Below, piece after piece: positions 1 to 8,481 of a DNA stretch of 64,000 bases. Within the stretch, counting starts at the first letter, position 1; each line of letters opens with the position of its first letter. This stretch comes from CALXOJ01 sp034120015 (GTDB lineage Bacteria > Spirochaetota > Spirochaetia > JAFGXN01), in the NCBI GenBank assembly GCA_034120015.1, contig JAXEIF010000009.1:4970-68969 (forward strand), written 5' to 3'. A program made the translations under genes and the position numbers. A model generated the notes under the pieces. The model was not told the DNA's origin. It was given only the letters and a program-made list of their open reading frames with translations, and searched no databases.

Positions 1-989
1 TTAAAGTCGCCGTCGATTTTCAGCAGTTTTCTCATTTCATCGAATTTGACTTCTTTTTTCTCTTCCAGTCTCCCGATGATCAAATCCTGCTGCGCCCGTG
101 TCAGCTTCACCTCTTTTTTGTTCCCGTCGAAATATTCGAGGTTGATAACTTCCTGCAAAATACGAAATCTTTGAGAACACGGCATCGCTTTAAAGGTTCG
201 TTTTTCGTTCGGATAGAAAGGACAGCAGCCGCGCTCCTGCGGTCGTAACGGTCGCTGATAAAAGATAGCCGAATGAATTTCATCCCAACACACATCGGGA
301 TAATCTTTTTGCTGAAACGAACGAATGGCCTCGAACTCCTCTTCGTAAAGTTTTCGGGTCGGGTAAAATAAAGTCCGTTCGGCGGCAAAGCGGACGGAGC
401 CGCCGTTTTCCCGTTGACGGTAGAGAAACTCTCCCAACGTACGGCATCCCGATTCGGCAATCCGCCGGCTCAGGTATTCGCTTTTATCTGCCTGATTCAT
501 TTTATCGGGGTTAAGCTTTTCTTCGTCAAAAACTTTGGCATCATTCACACCCGCCCCTTCTTTCAGTTCGACCGTTTCCGTCTGCTCTTTCCGATTGCTC
601 TTAAAGCCGCGGCGGACTCCCAAATGAAACAGAGCACGTCCCAATTCGTAAGGTTCCAGTTTCCGTTCCAACCCTTCTTTTCGTAAAAGGTACGGGTCGG
701 CGACTTTTAAAAGGCGGGCTTCCTCAAGCGAAGCCGGCATCAGCCCCGCTTTTTGCAGCAAGCGGAAAAGCTGTCTGCGTCTTAATTTTCTGCGGTACAG
801 ATTTCGGCGAATTCCGCGGGCGGTTCGTCTTTTCACCGCCAGCGGTTCTTTGGTTTTCGGATCCCGTCCGTCGGAAAAAATACGGACGCCCATATCTTTA
901 ATTTCGTCGATTTCGTTATTCTCATCCAACGACAGAACAGCCCAGCCGATGGAGTTTGTTCCCAAATCCAACCCTAATCGATAATTCAT
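1..989 (-). CDS. cas9: CRISPR-associated endonuclease Cas9, type II-C-like, N-terminal part (runs off left edge)
   Basis: RNA-guided DNA endonuclease of type II CRISPR immunity. The reading frame is open for 329 codons from ATG at 989 to base 1 and has no stop, so only the N-terminal third is in the window. The protein begins with the RuvC-I motif LGLDLGTNSIGWAV (about residues 5-18), with the catalytic Asp in LDLGTNS. An arginine-rich bridge helix follows (about 53-80, with RRTARGIRRNLYRRKLRRR). The REC start contains ELGRALFHLGVRRGFKSNRK, typical of the type II-C group. The HNH domain and PAM-interacting domain lie beyond the edge, as would cas1, cas2 and the array. A Shine-Dalgarno AAGGAG at 1005-1000 precedes the start. 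The gene faces a candidate tracrRNA gene on the plus strand. Subtype II-C is inferred from sequence resemblance only. Confidence 0.93.
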   Translation of the reverse strand, partial: MNYRLGLDLGTNSIGWAVLSLDENNEIDEIKDMGVRIFSDGRDPKTKEPLAVKRRTARGIRRNLYRRKLRRRQLFRLLQKAGLMPASLEEARLLKVADPYLLRKEGLERKLEPYELGRALFHLGVRRGFKSNRKEQTETVELKEGAGVNDAKVFDEEKLNPDKMNQADKSEYLSRRIAESGCRTLGEFLYRQRENGGSVRFAAERTLFYPTRKLYEEEFEAIRSFQQKDYPDVCWDEIHSAIFYQRPLRPQERGCCPFYPNEKRTFKAMPCSQRFRILQEVINLEYFDGNKKEVKLTRAQQDLIIGRLEEKKEVKFDEMRKLLKIDGDF

Positions 990-1011
990 TTTACTTTTTC
1001 TCCTTATTTGT

Positions 1012-1040
1012 ATTATATTTTATTATTTTTTATTTGACAA
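1012..1040 (-). promoter_or_regulatory. cas9 promoter (TTGTCA-17-TATAAT)
   Basis: On the minus strand TTGTCA (1040-1035) is followed after exactly 17 nt by TATAAT (1017-1012). Transcription would start near 1005, at the Shine-Dalgarno sequence, giving a leader of only about 16 nt. The -35 hexamer overlaps that of the opposing tracrRNA promoter by five bases. Confidence 0.6.
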
Positions 1041-1062
1041 GAAGAAAAATTCATGTTATACT
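1034..1062 (+). promoter_or_regulatory. Candidate tracrRNA promoter (TTGACA-17-TATACT)
   Basis: TTGACA (1034-1039) and TATACT (1057-1062) are separated by 17 nt, a near-perfect housekeeping sigma promoter with a predicted start near 1069. No open reading frame follows, so the product should be an RNA. Confidence 0.7.
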
Positions 1063-1068
1063 CTATAT

Positions 1069-1200
1069 AGTTAATTAGTTGTTTTGGTCAACCTGCTAAC
1101 AAGGGTACAGGCAACTGTACCCGCAAACTCCTTTCATATTTTTCAAAAATATGAATAGATTCAAACGAAAAAAGGAAGCTGCGGCTTCCTTTTTGTTTTT
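1069..1200 (+). ncRNA. Candidate tracrRNA
   Basis: A short non-coding transcript is predicted between a strong promoter and an intrinsic terminator, next to and divergent from cas9, a usual place for tracrRNA. From the predicted start there is about 34 nt of little-structured sequence (about 1069-1102) that could be the anti-repeat. Next come a hairpin GGGTACAG-GCAA-CTGTACCC (1103-1122), an A/T hairpin CATATTTTT-C-AAAAATATG (1135-1153) and the terminator hairpin (1168-1194) with a T-run. An anti-repeat followed by two or three hairpins is how tracrRNAs are built. The identity cannot be proved here because the CRISPR repeat lies outside the window. The alternative is an unrelated small RNA. 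Confidence 0.6.
1168..1200 (+). terminator. Rho-independent terminator of the candidate tracrRNA
   Basis: Stem AAAAAGGAAGC (about 1169-1179), loop TGCG, stem GCTTCCTTTTT (1184-1194), continuing as a T-rich run to 1200. Confidence 0.8.
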
Positions 1201-1283
1201 TCACACGAAATCAGTCTTTCTTTTCCGTCTTCATTTTTCAAAAAATTACCTTTTTCGCCATTAATAATGGCGGAGGTGCTTTG

Positions 1284-2129
1284 ATGAAATCATGGGGAAA
1301 TCTCAAACTGACCGACGACTACCTGTTCAGCCAAATCATGCGGGAAGAGGATTTCTGCAAGCTTTTTCTCGAAATGTTAATGGGGATCAAGGTAGAAAAA
1401 GTGGTCTATCTCGAAGCGCAGAAAGAGGTCAACCTTTTTCCGCAGGCAAAAGGCATCCGCATGGATGTCTACCTCGAAGGCGACGGAGAAATCTACAACA
1501 TCGAAATGCAGACCGTTCGCAAGACAAACCTTGTTAAACGAATGCGCTATTACCATTCCGCCATCGATGTCGATTCGCTGTTAAGAGGCAATCCGTACGA
1601 TCAGCTCAAAAAATCATTCGTCATTTTCATCTGCAACTTTGACTTATGCGGCGACGGCTTTCCGGTCTATGAGAGTCAAACGGTTTGGAAGCAGAACGAA
1701 AAAGAAATAGGTGACGAACAGATAAAAATCGTTTATAATATAGGAGCGTTTGAAAAGGCTCAAGACCCGCGCCTCAAAGCACTGCTCCGCTATTTGTCCA
1801 CCGAAACTGTTACCGATGAGGCCCGTACTCTTGCCGAAAAGGTGGCCGCCTTCAAACGACACTTTCCCGACGGGAGGCCTTACATGAAATACGAATTGGA
1901 TTTATACGATAAATGGTGCGAAGGAAAAGAGGAAGGGATCAAAGAAGGCCGTCAGGAAGGGTTGTCGGAGGGCATACAGAAAGGTTTATCCCGAGGAAAA
2001 GAGCAAATGCTTGCCGTTGTTGTTAAAAATGCCTTTGCACAGGGACTCTCTCTCGAAACAGTGACGGCTTTGACTCAACTTTCACCGGCAGAGGTGGAAG
2101 AAATACGAAACACCCCTTTCCGGTCGTAA
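1284..2129 (+). CDS. Rpn family PD-(D/E)XK nuclease / putative transposase
   Basis: A member of the Rpn (recombination-promoting nuclease, formerly YhgA-like transposase) family, 281 aa. The nuclease core is visible around residues 55-75 as GIRMDVYLEGDGEIYNIEMQ, where the Asp and the E-x-Q pair fit the family's PD-(D/E)XK active site. The C-terminus (about 215-245) is a run of EGxxEG/KG repeats (EGIKEGRQEGLSEGIQKG), typical of the family. ATG at 1284 is chosen over a TTG three bases earlier because GGAGG (1272-1276) is well spaced for it. It stands alone between the tracrRNA terminator and iorA. A close relative at 17716-18596 is disrupted, so the family is multicopy here. The family is known for DNA cleavage and recA-independent recombination in E. 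coli; the role in this organism is unknown. Confidence 0.85.
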   Translation: MKSWGNLKLTDDYLFSQIMREEDFCKLFLEMLMGIKVEKVVYLEAQKEVNLFPQAKGIRMDVYLEGDGEIYNIEMQTVRKTNLVKRMRYYHSAIDVDSLLRGNPYDQLKKSFVIFICNFDLCGDGFPVYESQTVWKQNEKEIGDEQIKIVYNIGAFEKAQDPRLKALLRYLSTETVTDEARTLAEKVAAFKRHFPDGRPYMKYELDLYDKWCEGKEEGIKEGRQEGLSEGIQKGLSRGKEQMLAVVVKNAFAQGLSLETVTALTQLSPAEVEEIRNTPFRS

Positions 2130-2169
2130 TCAAACGACACTTTATGTCAGCCGCTTTAAACACTGTTTC

Positions 2170-2310
2170 TGCCGCGGTACAAAGCCCTTAAACGCGGTGC
2201 GCTGTTTTTGACCGCCGAAGGCGTGAGGTTCCGGTGCGGGCGCAACGCGCGTCCGCTTTGCGGACCGGGCCGCGCCGAACCGACGGCGGCTTTGCCGCCG
2301 GCACGCCCGA
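2170..2310. repeat. GC-rich block with two TTT-loop hairpins
   Basis: The space between the Rpn gene and iorA is far more GC-rich than its surroundings. It holds two perfect stem-loops of the same design: GTCCGC-TTT-GCGGAC (2251-2265) and CGGCGGC-TTT-GCCGCCG (2284-2300). No coding signal was found. It could be a REP-like element or a degraded insertion. Confidence 0.4.
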
Positions 2311-2385
2311 AAGATTCTTTAAAAAAAGAATGCTTGAAAATTCTTTTCCTATATTATAAAATAGAAACAATATACAGGAGCAGCT

Positions 2386-3981
2386 ATGGAAAGAGTTTTA
2401 CTCGGAGACGAGGCGCTGGCGCAGGCGGCGATTGATGCCGGTTTATCCTGTGCATACGGGTATCCCGGAACGCCTTCGACGGAAATTATGGAATATTTAA
2501 TTGCACACAGTGCCGCCGACGGGTTTAAGGCGATGTGGTGTACCAACGAGAAAACCGCTTACGAAGAGGCGTTGGGCGCTTCACTGGCCGGAAAACGGGC
2601 ACTGGTGACGATGAAACATGTCGGTTTGAATGTGGCGGCGGACGCGTTTGTCAACTCGGCGCTGCTGTCGATTCACGGCGGTCTGGTGATGTGTGTGGCC
2701 GACGATCCGGGTATGCATTCGTCGCAAAACGAACAGGATACGCGCGCGCTGGCAATGTTTGCCAAGGTGCCGGTTTTCGAGCCGGTGACGCAGCAGCAAA
2801 CCTATGAAATGACGCGGGAAGCGTTTGAGGTGTCGGAGCGTTTCGGCGTACCGGTCATTATCCGCATGGTAACCCGGATTGCGCACTCGCGCGCTTCGGT
2901 ACGCACCGCGGAAAGCCGTCCGCAAAACCCGCTCGATAAATCGACCGACCGGCCGGGCTGGATGCTGCTGCCGGCGACGGCCAAACGGAACTGGGTCCGC
3001 CTTTTGGGAAAAGAAAAGGATATGATTGCCTTTGCCGAAGGTTCGGCGAACAACCGGCTGAATCCGGTTTCCGGCAGCCGCCTGGGAATCATTACCGGCG
3101 GTTTGGGATACAACTATTTCAAAGAGAATGAGGCCGACCTCAAAGAGAAGCCGTCGCATCTGCACATCGGCTTTTATCCGCTGCCGGCCGCCCTCATCCG
3201 CAAGCTCTACGATTCGGTTGACGAAATCCTGGTTTTGGAGGAAGGCTATCCGATTATCGAAGAAAAGCTGAGCGGGATTTTGGGAACGGCCAAACCGGTT
3301 CACGGCAAGCTGGACGGAACGGTGGTCCGCACCGGCGAGCTGACGCCCGATAACGTACGCGAGGCGCTCGGACTGCCGAAGCGTCCCCATGCGGCCATTG
3401 ATGTTTCCGATGTAACGGTTCCCCGGCCGCCGGCGCTCTGTAAAGGGTGTCCGCACGCCGACAGCTATGCGGCTATCAAAGCGGCGCTGAAAGATTTCCC
3501 GCAGTCGCTGGTGACATCCGATATCGGCTGTTATTCGCTGGGCGCACTGCCGCCTCACAGCGCCATCGAAACGATTGTCTGTATGGGTGCTTCCGTCGGT
3601 ATGGCCAAAGGCGCTTCCGAAGCGGGGCTTTACCCGGTTGTGGCAACCATCGGCGACTCGACTTTCCTTCACGGCGGTATGACGGCGCTTCTGGACTGCG
3701 TTCAGAACAATCCCGATATGACGCTGGTGATTCTCGACAACAGCACGGTCGGTATGACCGGCGGACAACCGACGATGATTCCGTCCAGCCGTTTCGAGCC
3801 GCTGATTCGCGGTTTGGGCGTCGATCCGGCGCACATTCGCACGATTGTTCCGCTGCCGCAGCAGCATGAAAAGAATACCGAAATCATTAAAGAAGAAATC
3901 AACTACCACGGTTTGTCGGTGATCTTCTCCGTGAGAGAATGTATCGAAACCGCCAAACGGAAAGCGAGGAAAACGAAATGA
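2386..3981 (+). CDS. iorA: Indolepyruvate ferredoxin oxidoreductase, alpha subunit, lacking the ferredoxin domain
   Basis: The TPP-dependent subunit of the oxygen-sensitive enzyme that oxidatively decarboxylates indolepyruvate and other aryl-2-oxo acids to aryl-acetyl-CoA, passing electrons to ferredoxin. The N-terminal pyrimidine-binding domain starts MERVLLGDEALAQAAIDAG with AYGYPGTPSTEI. The C-terminal TPP domain starts near PPALCKGCPHADSY (about residue 350) and contains the GDSTFLHGG pyrophosphate motif (about 425). The protein stops at 531 aa with a basic tail. Family members normally continue into a C-terminal 2[4Fe-4S] ferredoxin module, and its cysteine motifs are absent here. This is not a frameshift, because the TGA stop overlaps the start codon of iorB. 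The start has the Shine-Dalgarno sequence CAGGAG. The first gene of iorA-iorB-paaK. Confidence 0.92.
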   Translation: MERVLLGDEALAQAAIDAGLSCAYGYPGTPSTEIMEYLIAHSAADGFKAMWCTNEKTAYEEALGASLAGKRALVTMKHVGLNVAADAFVNSALLSIHGGLVMCVADDPGMHSSQNEQDTRALAMFAKVPVFEPVTQQQTYEMTREAFEVSERFGVPVIIRMVTRIAHSRASVRTAESRPQNPLDKSTDRPGWMLLPATAKRNWVRLLGKEKDMIAFAEGSANNRLNPVSGSRLGIITGGLGYNYFKENEADLKEKPSHLHIGFYPLPAALIRKLYDSVDEILVLEEGYPIIEEKLSGILGTAKPVHGKLDGTVVRTGELTPDNVREALGLPKRPHAAIDVSDVTVPRPPALCKGCPHADSYAAIKAALKDFPQSLVTSDIGCYSLGALPPHSAIETIVCMGASVGMAKGASEAGLYPVVATIGDSTFLHGGMTALLDCVQNNPDMTLVILDNSTVGMTGGQPTMIPSSRFEPLIRGLGVDPAHIRTIVPLPQQHEKNTEIIKEEINYHGLSVIFSVRECIETAKRKARKTK

Positions 3982-4547
3982 CCTGCAATATGATTTTATG
4001 CGGCGTCGGAGGTCAGGGAGTTCTCTCTCTGGCGGCCATTATCGCCAAAGCCTCTCTCTCGTCTCATTTGAATGTCCGTCAGTCGGAAGTCCACGGCATG
4101 AGCCAGCGCGGCGGCGAAGTGCTGGCTCACCTGCGCATCAGCGACGGTGAAATTTACAGCGACCTGGTTTCTTACGGAACCGCCGATTTGATTATTTCGA
4201 TGGAACCGATGGAATCGCTGCGCTATCTCGAATATCTGAAACCGGACGGGATTGTCGTAACGGCAGCCGAACCGGTAGTGAATATCGGCAACTATCCCGA
4301 TCTCGAAGCGGTTTACGCCAAAATTGCCGCTGTTTCCGGGTCGCTCTGCCTGAAAGCCGAAGCATTGGCCGAAGAAGCGGGCTCGAAGCGCGCCTCCAAC
4401 ATGGTGTTAATCGGAGCCGCCTCCCCTTACCTGCCGACCGATGCCGGAAGTCTCAAGCAGGCAATCCGCGATACTTTTGCCGCCAAAGGCGAAAGCATTG
4501 TCGAAACAAACCTCAAAGCGTTCGAAGCCGGTCGCAATCATAAATAA
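3978..4547 (+). CDS. iorB: Indolepyruvate ferredoxin oxidoreductase, beta subunit
   Basis: The gamma-type (pyruvate-ferredoxin oxidoreductase catalytic domain) subunit partnering IorA, 189 aa. It begins MTCNMILCGVGGQGVLSLA, the glycine-rich start of the family. The segment SEVHGMSQRGGEVLAHLRI (about 37-55) is a strong family signature. The ATG at 3978 overlaps the iorA stop (ATGA), which points to translational coupling; longer in-frame starts inside iorA are unlikely. It ends 14 nt before paaK. Confidence 0.93.
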   Translation: MTCNMILCGVGGQGVLSLAAIIAKASLSSHLNVRQSEVHGMSQRGGEVLAHLRISDGEIYSDLVSYGTADLIISMEPMESLRYLEYLKPDGIVVTAAEPVVNIGNYPDLEAVYAKIAAVSGSLCLKAEALAEEAGSKRASNMVLIGAASPYLPTDAGSLKQAIRDTFAAKGESIVETNLKAFEAGRNHK

Positions 4548-4561
4548 TAAGGAAAGAAAAA

Positions 4562-5875
4562 ATGGATCCGATTGTTTTTCGTCATAAGGAAATCGAAACG
4601 ATGCCGCAGGAAGCGTTGAAGGCGCTTCAAAAACAGAAGCTGCAAAAAACACTGGAAGCGGCTTTGAAAACGCCGTTCTATAAAGAGCGGCTCAACGGTG
4701 TCGGTATCACGCGGGCCGAAGATGTGCAGACCGATGCCGATTTTCAAAAAATTCCTTATACGACAAAACACGATTTACGCGAAGCCTTCCCCTGCGGAAT
4801 GCTGGCTGCCGATAAGGCGGATGTGGTGCGGATGCACGCTTCCAGCGGAACCACGGGCGTACCGACGGTGGTTTACCTGACGCAGGCCGATTTGGACAAG
4901 GCGGCCGAACTCAACGCCCGCTCATGCGCCTGTACCGGCAGCACCCGCAACGATGTCTTTCAAAACATGATGACCTACGGTCTTTTTACCGGCGGGCTGA
5001 TGCTTCACTACGGAGCCGAGCGGTTGGGAATGATGGTGATTCCGGCCGGCAGCGGCAACACCAGGCGCCAGCTGCAGCTGATGAAAGATTTCCGAACAAC
5101 GGTTATCCACGCCACTCCCTCCTACATGCTCCACATGTACGACAAAATGGCGGAAGAAGGATTTGCTTTAAGCGATTTCGCAATTAAAAAGGCGTACATC
5201 GGAGCCGAACCGCACAGTGAGGATATCCGCAAAAAAATCGAATCGCTCTACGGAATTGATGCCTACAATTCTTACGGACTTTCGGAGATGAACGGTCCCG
5301 GACTCGCTTTCGAATGCGTTTACAAAAACGGAATGCATTTGTGGGAAGATTACTACATCGGCGAAATTATCGATCCCGAAACGCTGCGGCCGTTACCCGA
5401 CGGGGAACGCGGCGAGCTGGTTCTGACCATTTTGGAACGCAACGGCATGCCGATTCTGCGATACCGCACCCGTGATTTAACCCGGTTTATCCCCGAACCG
5501 TGTCCGTGCGGCCGGACACACCGCCGGCTGGACCGGATGACGGGGCGCAGCGACGATATGCTGATTATCAACGGTGTCAACGTTTTTCCGTCGCAAATCG
5601 AAGAAGTGATTATGAAAATGCCGGAAATCGGCAACAACTATCTGATACGGGTTCAGAAACAGGGACCGCTGGACAAGCTGACGGTCAAAGTCGAAGTCAC
5701 CTCTTCGGTGTTTACCGACGATACCCGCGACCTGGAAAATCTGCAAAAACGGATTCAAAGCAACCTGCAGGCGGTCGTCTTCATCCGCCCGGCGGTGGAA
5801 CTGCACGAACCGGGCACACTGCCGGTCAGCCAAGGCAAAGCAGTGCGCGTGATCGACGAACGCAAAGAAAACTGA
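4562..5875 (+). CDS. paaK: Phenylacetate-CoA ligase
   Basis: An adenylate-forming CoA ligase of the PaaK family, 437 aa, the usual length. It carries the AMP-binding motif ASSGTTGVPTVVYLT (about residues 96-110), the SYGLSEMNGPG region (about 239-249) and YRTRDLTRF further on. The C-terminal domain has GRSDDMLIINGVNVFPSQIEE (about 330-350), which holds the hinge and the conserved Lys-less loop of this family. Shine-Dalgarno AAGGAAAG precedes ATG 4562. Beside iorAB it probably interconverts aryl-acetates and aryl-acetyl-CoA; in the fermentative direction this could conserve energy from Phe, Tyr and Trp. The operon ends at the terminator at 5896. Confidence 0.93.
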   Translation: MDPIVFRHKEIETMPQEALKALQKQKLQKTLEAALKTPFYKERLNGVGITRAEDVQTDADFQKIPYTTKHDLREAFPCGMLAADKADVVRMHASSGTTGVPTVVYLTQADLDKAAELNARSCACTGSTRNDVFQNMMTYGLFTGGLMLHYGAERLGMMVIPAGSGNTRRQLQLMKDFRTTVIHATPSYMLHMYDKMAEEGFALSDFAIKKAYIGAEPHSEDIRKKIESLYGIDAYNSYGLSEMNGPGLAFECVYKNGMHLWEDYYIGEIIDPETLRPLPDGERGELVLTILERNGMPILRYRTRDLTRFIPEPCPCGRTHRRLDRMTGRSDDMLIINGVNVFPSQIEEVIMKMPEIGNNYLIRVQKQGPLDKLTVKVEVTSSVFTDDTRDLENLQKRIQSNLQAVVFIRPAVELHEPGTLPVSQGKAVRVIDERKEN

Positions 5876-5895
5876 ACCGATTTACAAAAAAGAAG

Positions 5896-5922
5896 AACCG
5901 CGGATTATTCCGCGGTTTTTTA
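5896..5922 (+). terminator. Terminator of the iorA-iorB-paaK operon
   Basis: Stem AACCGCGG (5896-5903), loop ATTATT, stem CCGCGGTT (5910-5917), followed by a T-run. Confidence 0.85.
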
Positions 5923-5959
5923 TATCCTGTTCGACCTGACAGTCAACCGATCATATACT

Positions 5960-6000
5960 AAAAAAAGGGACTGTTTCGGGAGGATTAAAGAAACAGTCCC
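5960..6000 (-). terminator. 11-bp stem-loop with T-run on the minus strand
   Basis: GGGACTGTTTC (5967-5977) pairs with GAAACAGTCCC (5990-6000) across a 12-nt loop. On the minus strand the stem is followed by seven T. It would act as a second terminator for transcripts leaving the lipoprotein operon and shield paaK. Confidence 0.55.
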
Positions 6001-6129
6001 GGAAATTGTTCAATCGATATCCGCTCTCCGGATAGAACCATTATACATTAAAATTTGAATTATCACAATATATTAACACAAAGTTATTTTATTTTACTTC
6101 TTTTTTATCTATTACAAAATATCTGAATC

Positions 6130-6160
6130 TAATAAAAAGCGGTGCCCGCAGGCACCGCTT
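6130..6160 (-). terminator. Terminator of the lipoprotein operon
   Basis: Stem AAGCGGTGCC (6137-6146) and GGCACCGCTT (6151-6160) with a 4-nt loop. On the minus strand it is followed by TTTATT, just after the stop codon at 6168. Confidence 0.85.
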
Positions 6161-6167
6161 CGGTTTC

Positions 6168-8471
6168 TCAGCTCCCGTTTGCCGGAGCAACCGATCCGTC
6201 CGGTTGAAGTTTATTCCAATTCACGGCTTTCACCTGAATATTGGAAATGAATGAACCGACATCCGGATCACCGTTCACCTGCGCATTGTCGGCTTTCCCG
6301 ACACTGTAAAGAATTGTAAAGGAATTGATATTTCCGGATTTCACGGTAAAATTCTGACTGTCGTCGGTAAAAGCAGCCGTTATCGCATTATACGGAAACT
6401 CTGTATTGGCCGGTGTGGAAGGCGAACGCTCTATTTTGAATGTTGTGCCATCGTTTAGTGTACCTGTTCCCGATTGTTTTTCGATAGTCAGAACTCGTGA
6501 TCCGGGACGATAAGTACCGCCATGAACAAAGAAATCTTTATATTTATAACTGAGAGCATAAGTCACACTCTCAAAAAGCGTTGCTGTCTGAACTGCCGAT
6601 CGGATTCCGAGATTGACATTGCTGACAGGAGATTTATTCCATCCGTCAACATTTCTGTATCCGCAGGTCAGATAAGCACGTACACCATTCTTTCGGGCAC
6701 CTCCGCACATCAGAAAACCGGAATACGTTTCGGTAATACTCTGAAGCTGTCCTTTACTGCCGCAGAAATAATTGGCGCCCATATTGGAAAATGAACCTCC
6801 CGTAAACGAAGTCAGGTTCCAGTTTTCAGGAGTAAAACCGATCATATCCTGTTCATTTGCTCCTTTTACATCCGATCCTGTAAACTGCCCATACGAAAAC
6901 ACATTACCGGTCGGCGGTGCTTTTACGGTTAATTTTCCCTCTGCACGCACGGAATTTTTATTGTAATCCGTATCGGAAAAAGGAACGGTAAAAGTTCCTT
7001 CCACCAGTCTCATCTGATACCCGTTATAATCGGGAATATTGTTTGACCGGGTTCCCTTATAACCGGAATTATCCCTGACATCCCAACTGTAAATCGTGGT
7101 ACCGTAATCAACAGTGACTTCCGATGTTAAAATTTCCGGCGGTGTTGTATCCTTCAGAAAAACTTTGATGCTTTTTTCGGCTGCATTTCCGGCTGTATCC
7201 TTCGCCTTCAGAAGCACTGTTTTTGTATTGATTTCATGATTGGGTGTCTGATAATAGTAACAGTTTGTATTTTCTCCTCCGGAATATTCCAGTGACTTTT
7301 TTAGATTTGAATCAGGATAGGATTCCTGTGTTGATGAATTAATGACATCAGGATACTCGATCCAGCATTTAATTCCCGAAGCGGTCGCTACGGCAGTCCC
7401 CTCCGAAGTTCCCTCTTTCGGAAAGAGTTCGGGAGTGACACCGCCGTCATCACTGACGGAAACGGAGAGTTGATTCAGAATCCCGGCTTCCCACGCCGTG
7501 CTCCACTGATCGCTCCACATATCGATTTCGATTTCGTAGACAGCCTGTTCGTCGGCAATCGTAATCACCGGAGGCGTATTATCGGGAATCACCGAAACAT
7601 AAAGATCGACCGAAGAGACGTTTCCGTCTTTATCCGAAACAGTCATTTTTACGGGATCGGGAAGGGATTCTGTTCCGTCGAGAATCGCCTGCAATGCCGC
7701 GGTATAGGCCTCATTCTCCGTAACGGAAACACGATAGGAAATATCACCGTCTTCCAGATCGTAGGCTTTTATGACCGGCAGTGCTTTTTTGAAAGCAACC
7801 GCTGCCGCACTCAGCTTCTCCTCATCGCCGACTCCCTCATCAAATGCCAGCTGTTCGATAACAAGCGGATTTTCGGCCGACGTTCCGGCTCCGTCGACAA
7901 CGATTCTCGGAACGGCCGATTCGAGAACATAAACAGTCAGAACCTCCGTCGCCGTCACACCGCCCGTATCGCTCACCGTATAGTAAACCGAATAGGTTCC
8001 CGGCTTGGAAGTATCGACATTTTCCGCATCGACACTGACCGATTCGGACAAATCGGTATTGCCGTCACTGCTGACAGCCGTTGCCGACGGTGGTGTAAAT
8101 TCGGAATTAAGCGCCAAAAGCACCGGATTCTCACCCGCAATGGTAATAACAGGCGACAGTCCGATTCCGACATGAACCGTACGGTAAACGGCAGCCGATT
8201 TTTTTCCCAGGCGGTCGACGGCCGTATAGGAAATCCTGTAGCTTCCCGTGCGGGACATATTGAGAGCAGACAAATCGCAAATAACGGAATCGGTAATATC
8301 TCTGCCGGAAGCATCGGTTGCCTTATAACCGAATTCCACATAAGCGGCATTTACATCAAAAAAAACTTCGAGCGGTCCGATCAGGGTAATGACCGGCAAT
8401 CCGATATTTTGATTTTTCTCACAGGAAAGAACAAAAATCGGTAAAAATAAAATCATCAGTAACTTCTTCAT
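6168..8471 (-). CDS. Lipoprotein with Ig-like (DUF5011-type) repeats
   Basis: A predicted surface lipoprotein of 767 aa. The signal peptide ends in the lipobox FVLSC (Cys about residue 17). At least three bacterial Ig-like modules follow: repeated units with PVITI or PPVITI starts and motifs such as GTYSVYYTVSDTGG and GSYRISYTAVD, typical of DUF5011 and HYR-type domains (about residues 24-100, 105-190 and 290-430). The C-terminal third (about 450-767) has no recognised domain and is rich in Gly, Asn and aromatic residues. ATG 8471 is chosen because AGGAG lies 7 nt upstream and the signal peptide begins there; an earlier in-frame start would overlap the preceding gene. It is the last gene of a five-gene lipoprotein operon and probably an adhesin-like or carbohydrate-binding surface protein. 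Confidence 0.8.
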   Translation of the reverse strand: MKKLLMILFLPIFVLSCEKNQNIGLPVITLIGPLEVFFDVNAAYVEFGYKATDASGRDITDSVICDLSALNMSRTGSYRISYTAVDRLGKKSAAVYRTVHVGIGLSPVITIAGENPVLLALNSEFTPPSATAVSSDGNTDLSESVSVDAENVDTSKPGTYSVYYTVSDTGGVTATEVLTVYVLESAVPRIVVDGAGTSAENPLVIEQLAFDEGVGDEEKLSAAAVAFKKALPVIKAYDLEDGDISYRVSVTENEAYTAALQAILDGTESLPDPVKMTVSDKDGNVSSVDLYVSVIPDNTPPVITIADEQAVYEIEIDMWSDQWSTAWEAGILNQLSVSVSDDGGVTPELFPKEGTSEGTAVATASGIKCWIEYPDVINSSTQESYPDSNLKKSLEYSGGENTNCYYYQTPNHEINTKTVLLKAKDTAGNAAEKSIKVFLKDTTPPEILTSEVTVDYGTTIYSWDVRDNSGYKGTRSNNIPDYNGYQMRLVEGTFTVPFSDTDYNKNSVRAEGKLTVKAPPTGNVFSYGQFTGSDVKGANEQDMIGFTPENWNLTSFTGGSFSNMGANYFCGSKGQLQSITETYSGFLMCGGARKNGVRAYLTCGYRNVDGWNKSPVSNVNLGIRSAVQTATLFESVTYALSYKYKDFFVHGGTYRPGSRVLTIEKQSGTGTLNDGTTFKIERSPSTPANTEFPYNAITAAFTDDSQNFTVKSGNINSFTILYSVGKADNAQVNGDPDVGSFISNIQVKAVNWNKLQPDGSVAPANGS

Positions 8472-8481
8472 ATTCGGACTC

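Noticed and set aside
2581..3909. Long open frame on the minus strand opposite iorA
   Set aside because: It is antisense to a strongly conserved gene, has a composition of repeated Arg, His and Gln typical of antisense frames, and no Shine-Dalgarno.
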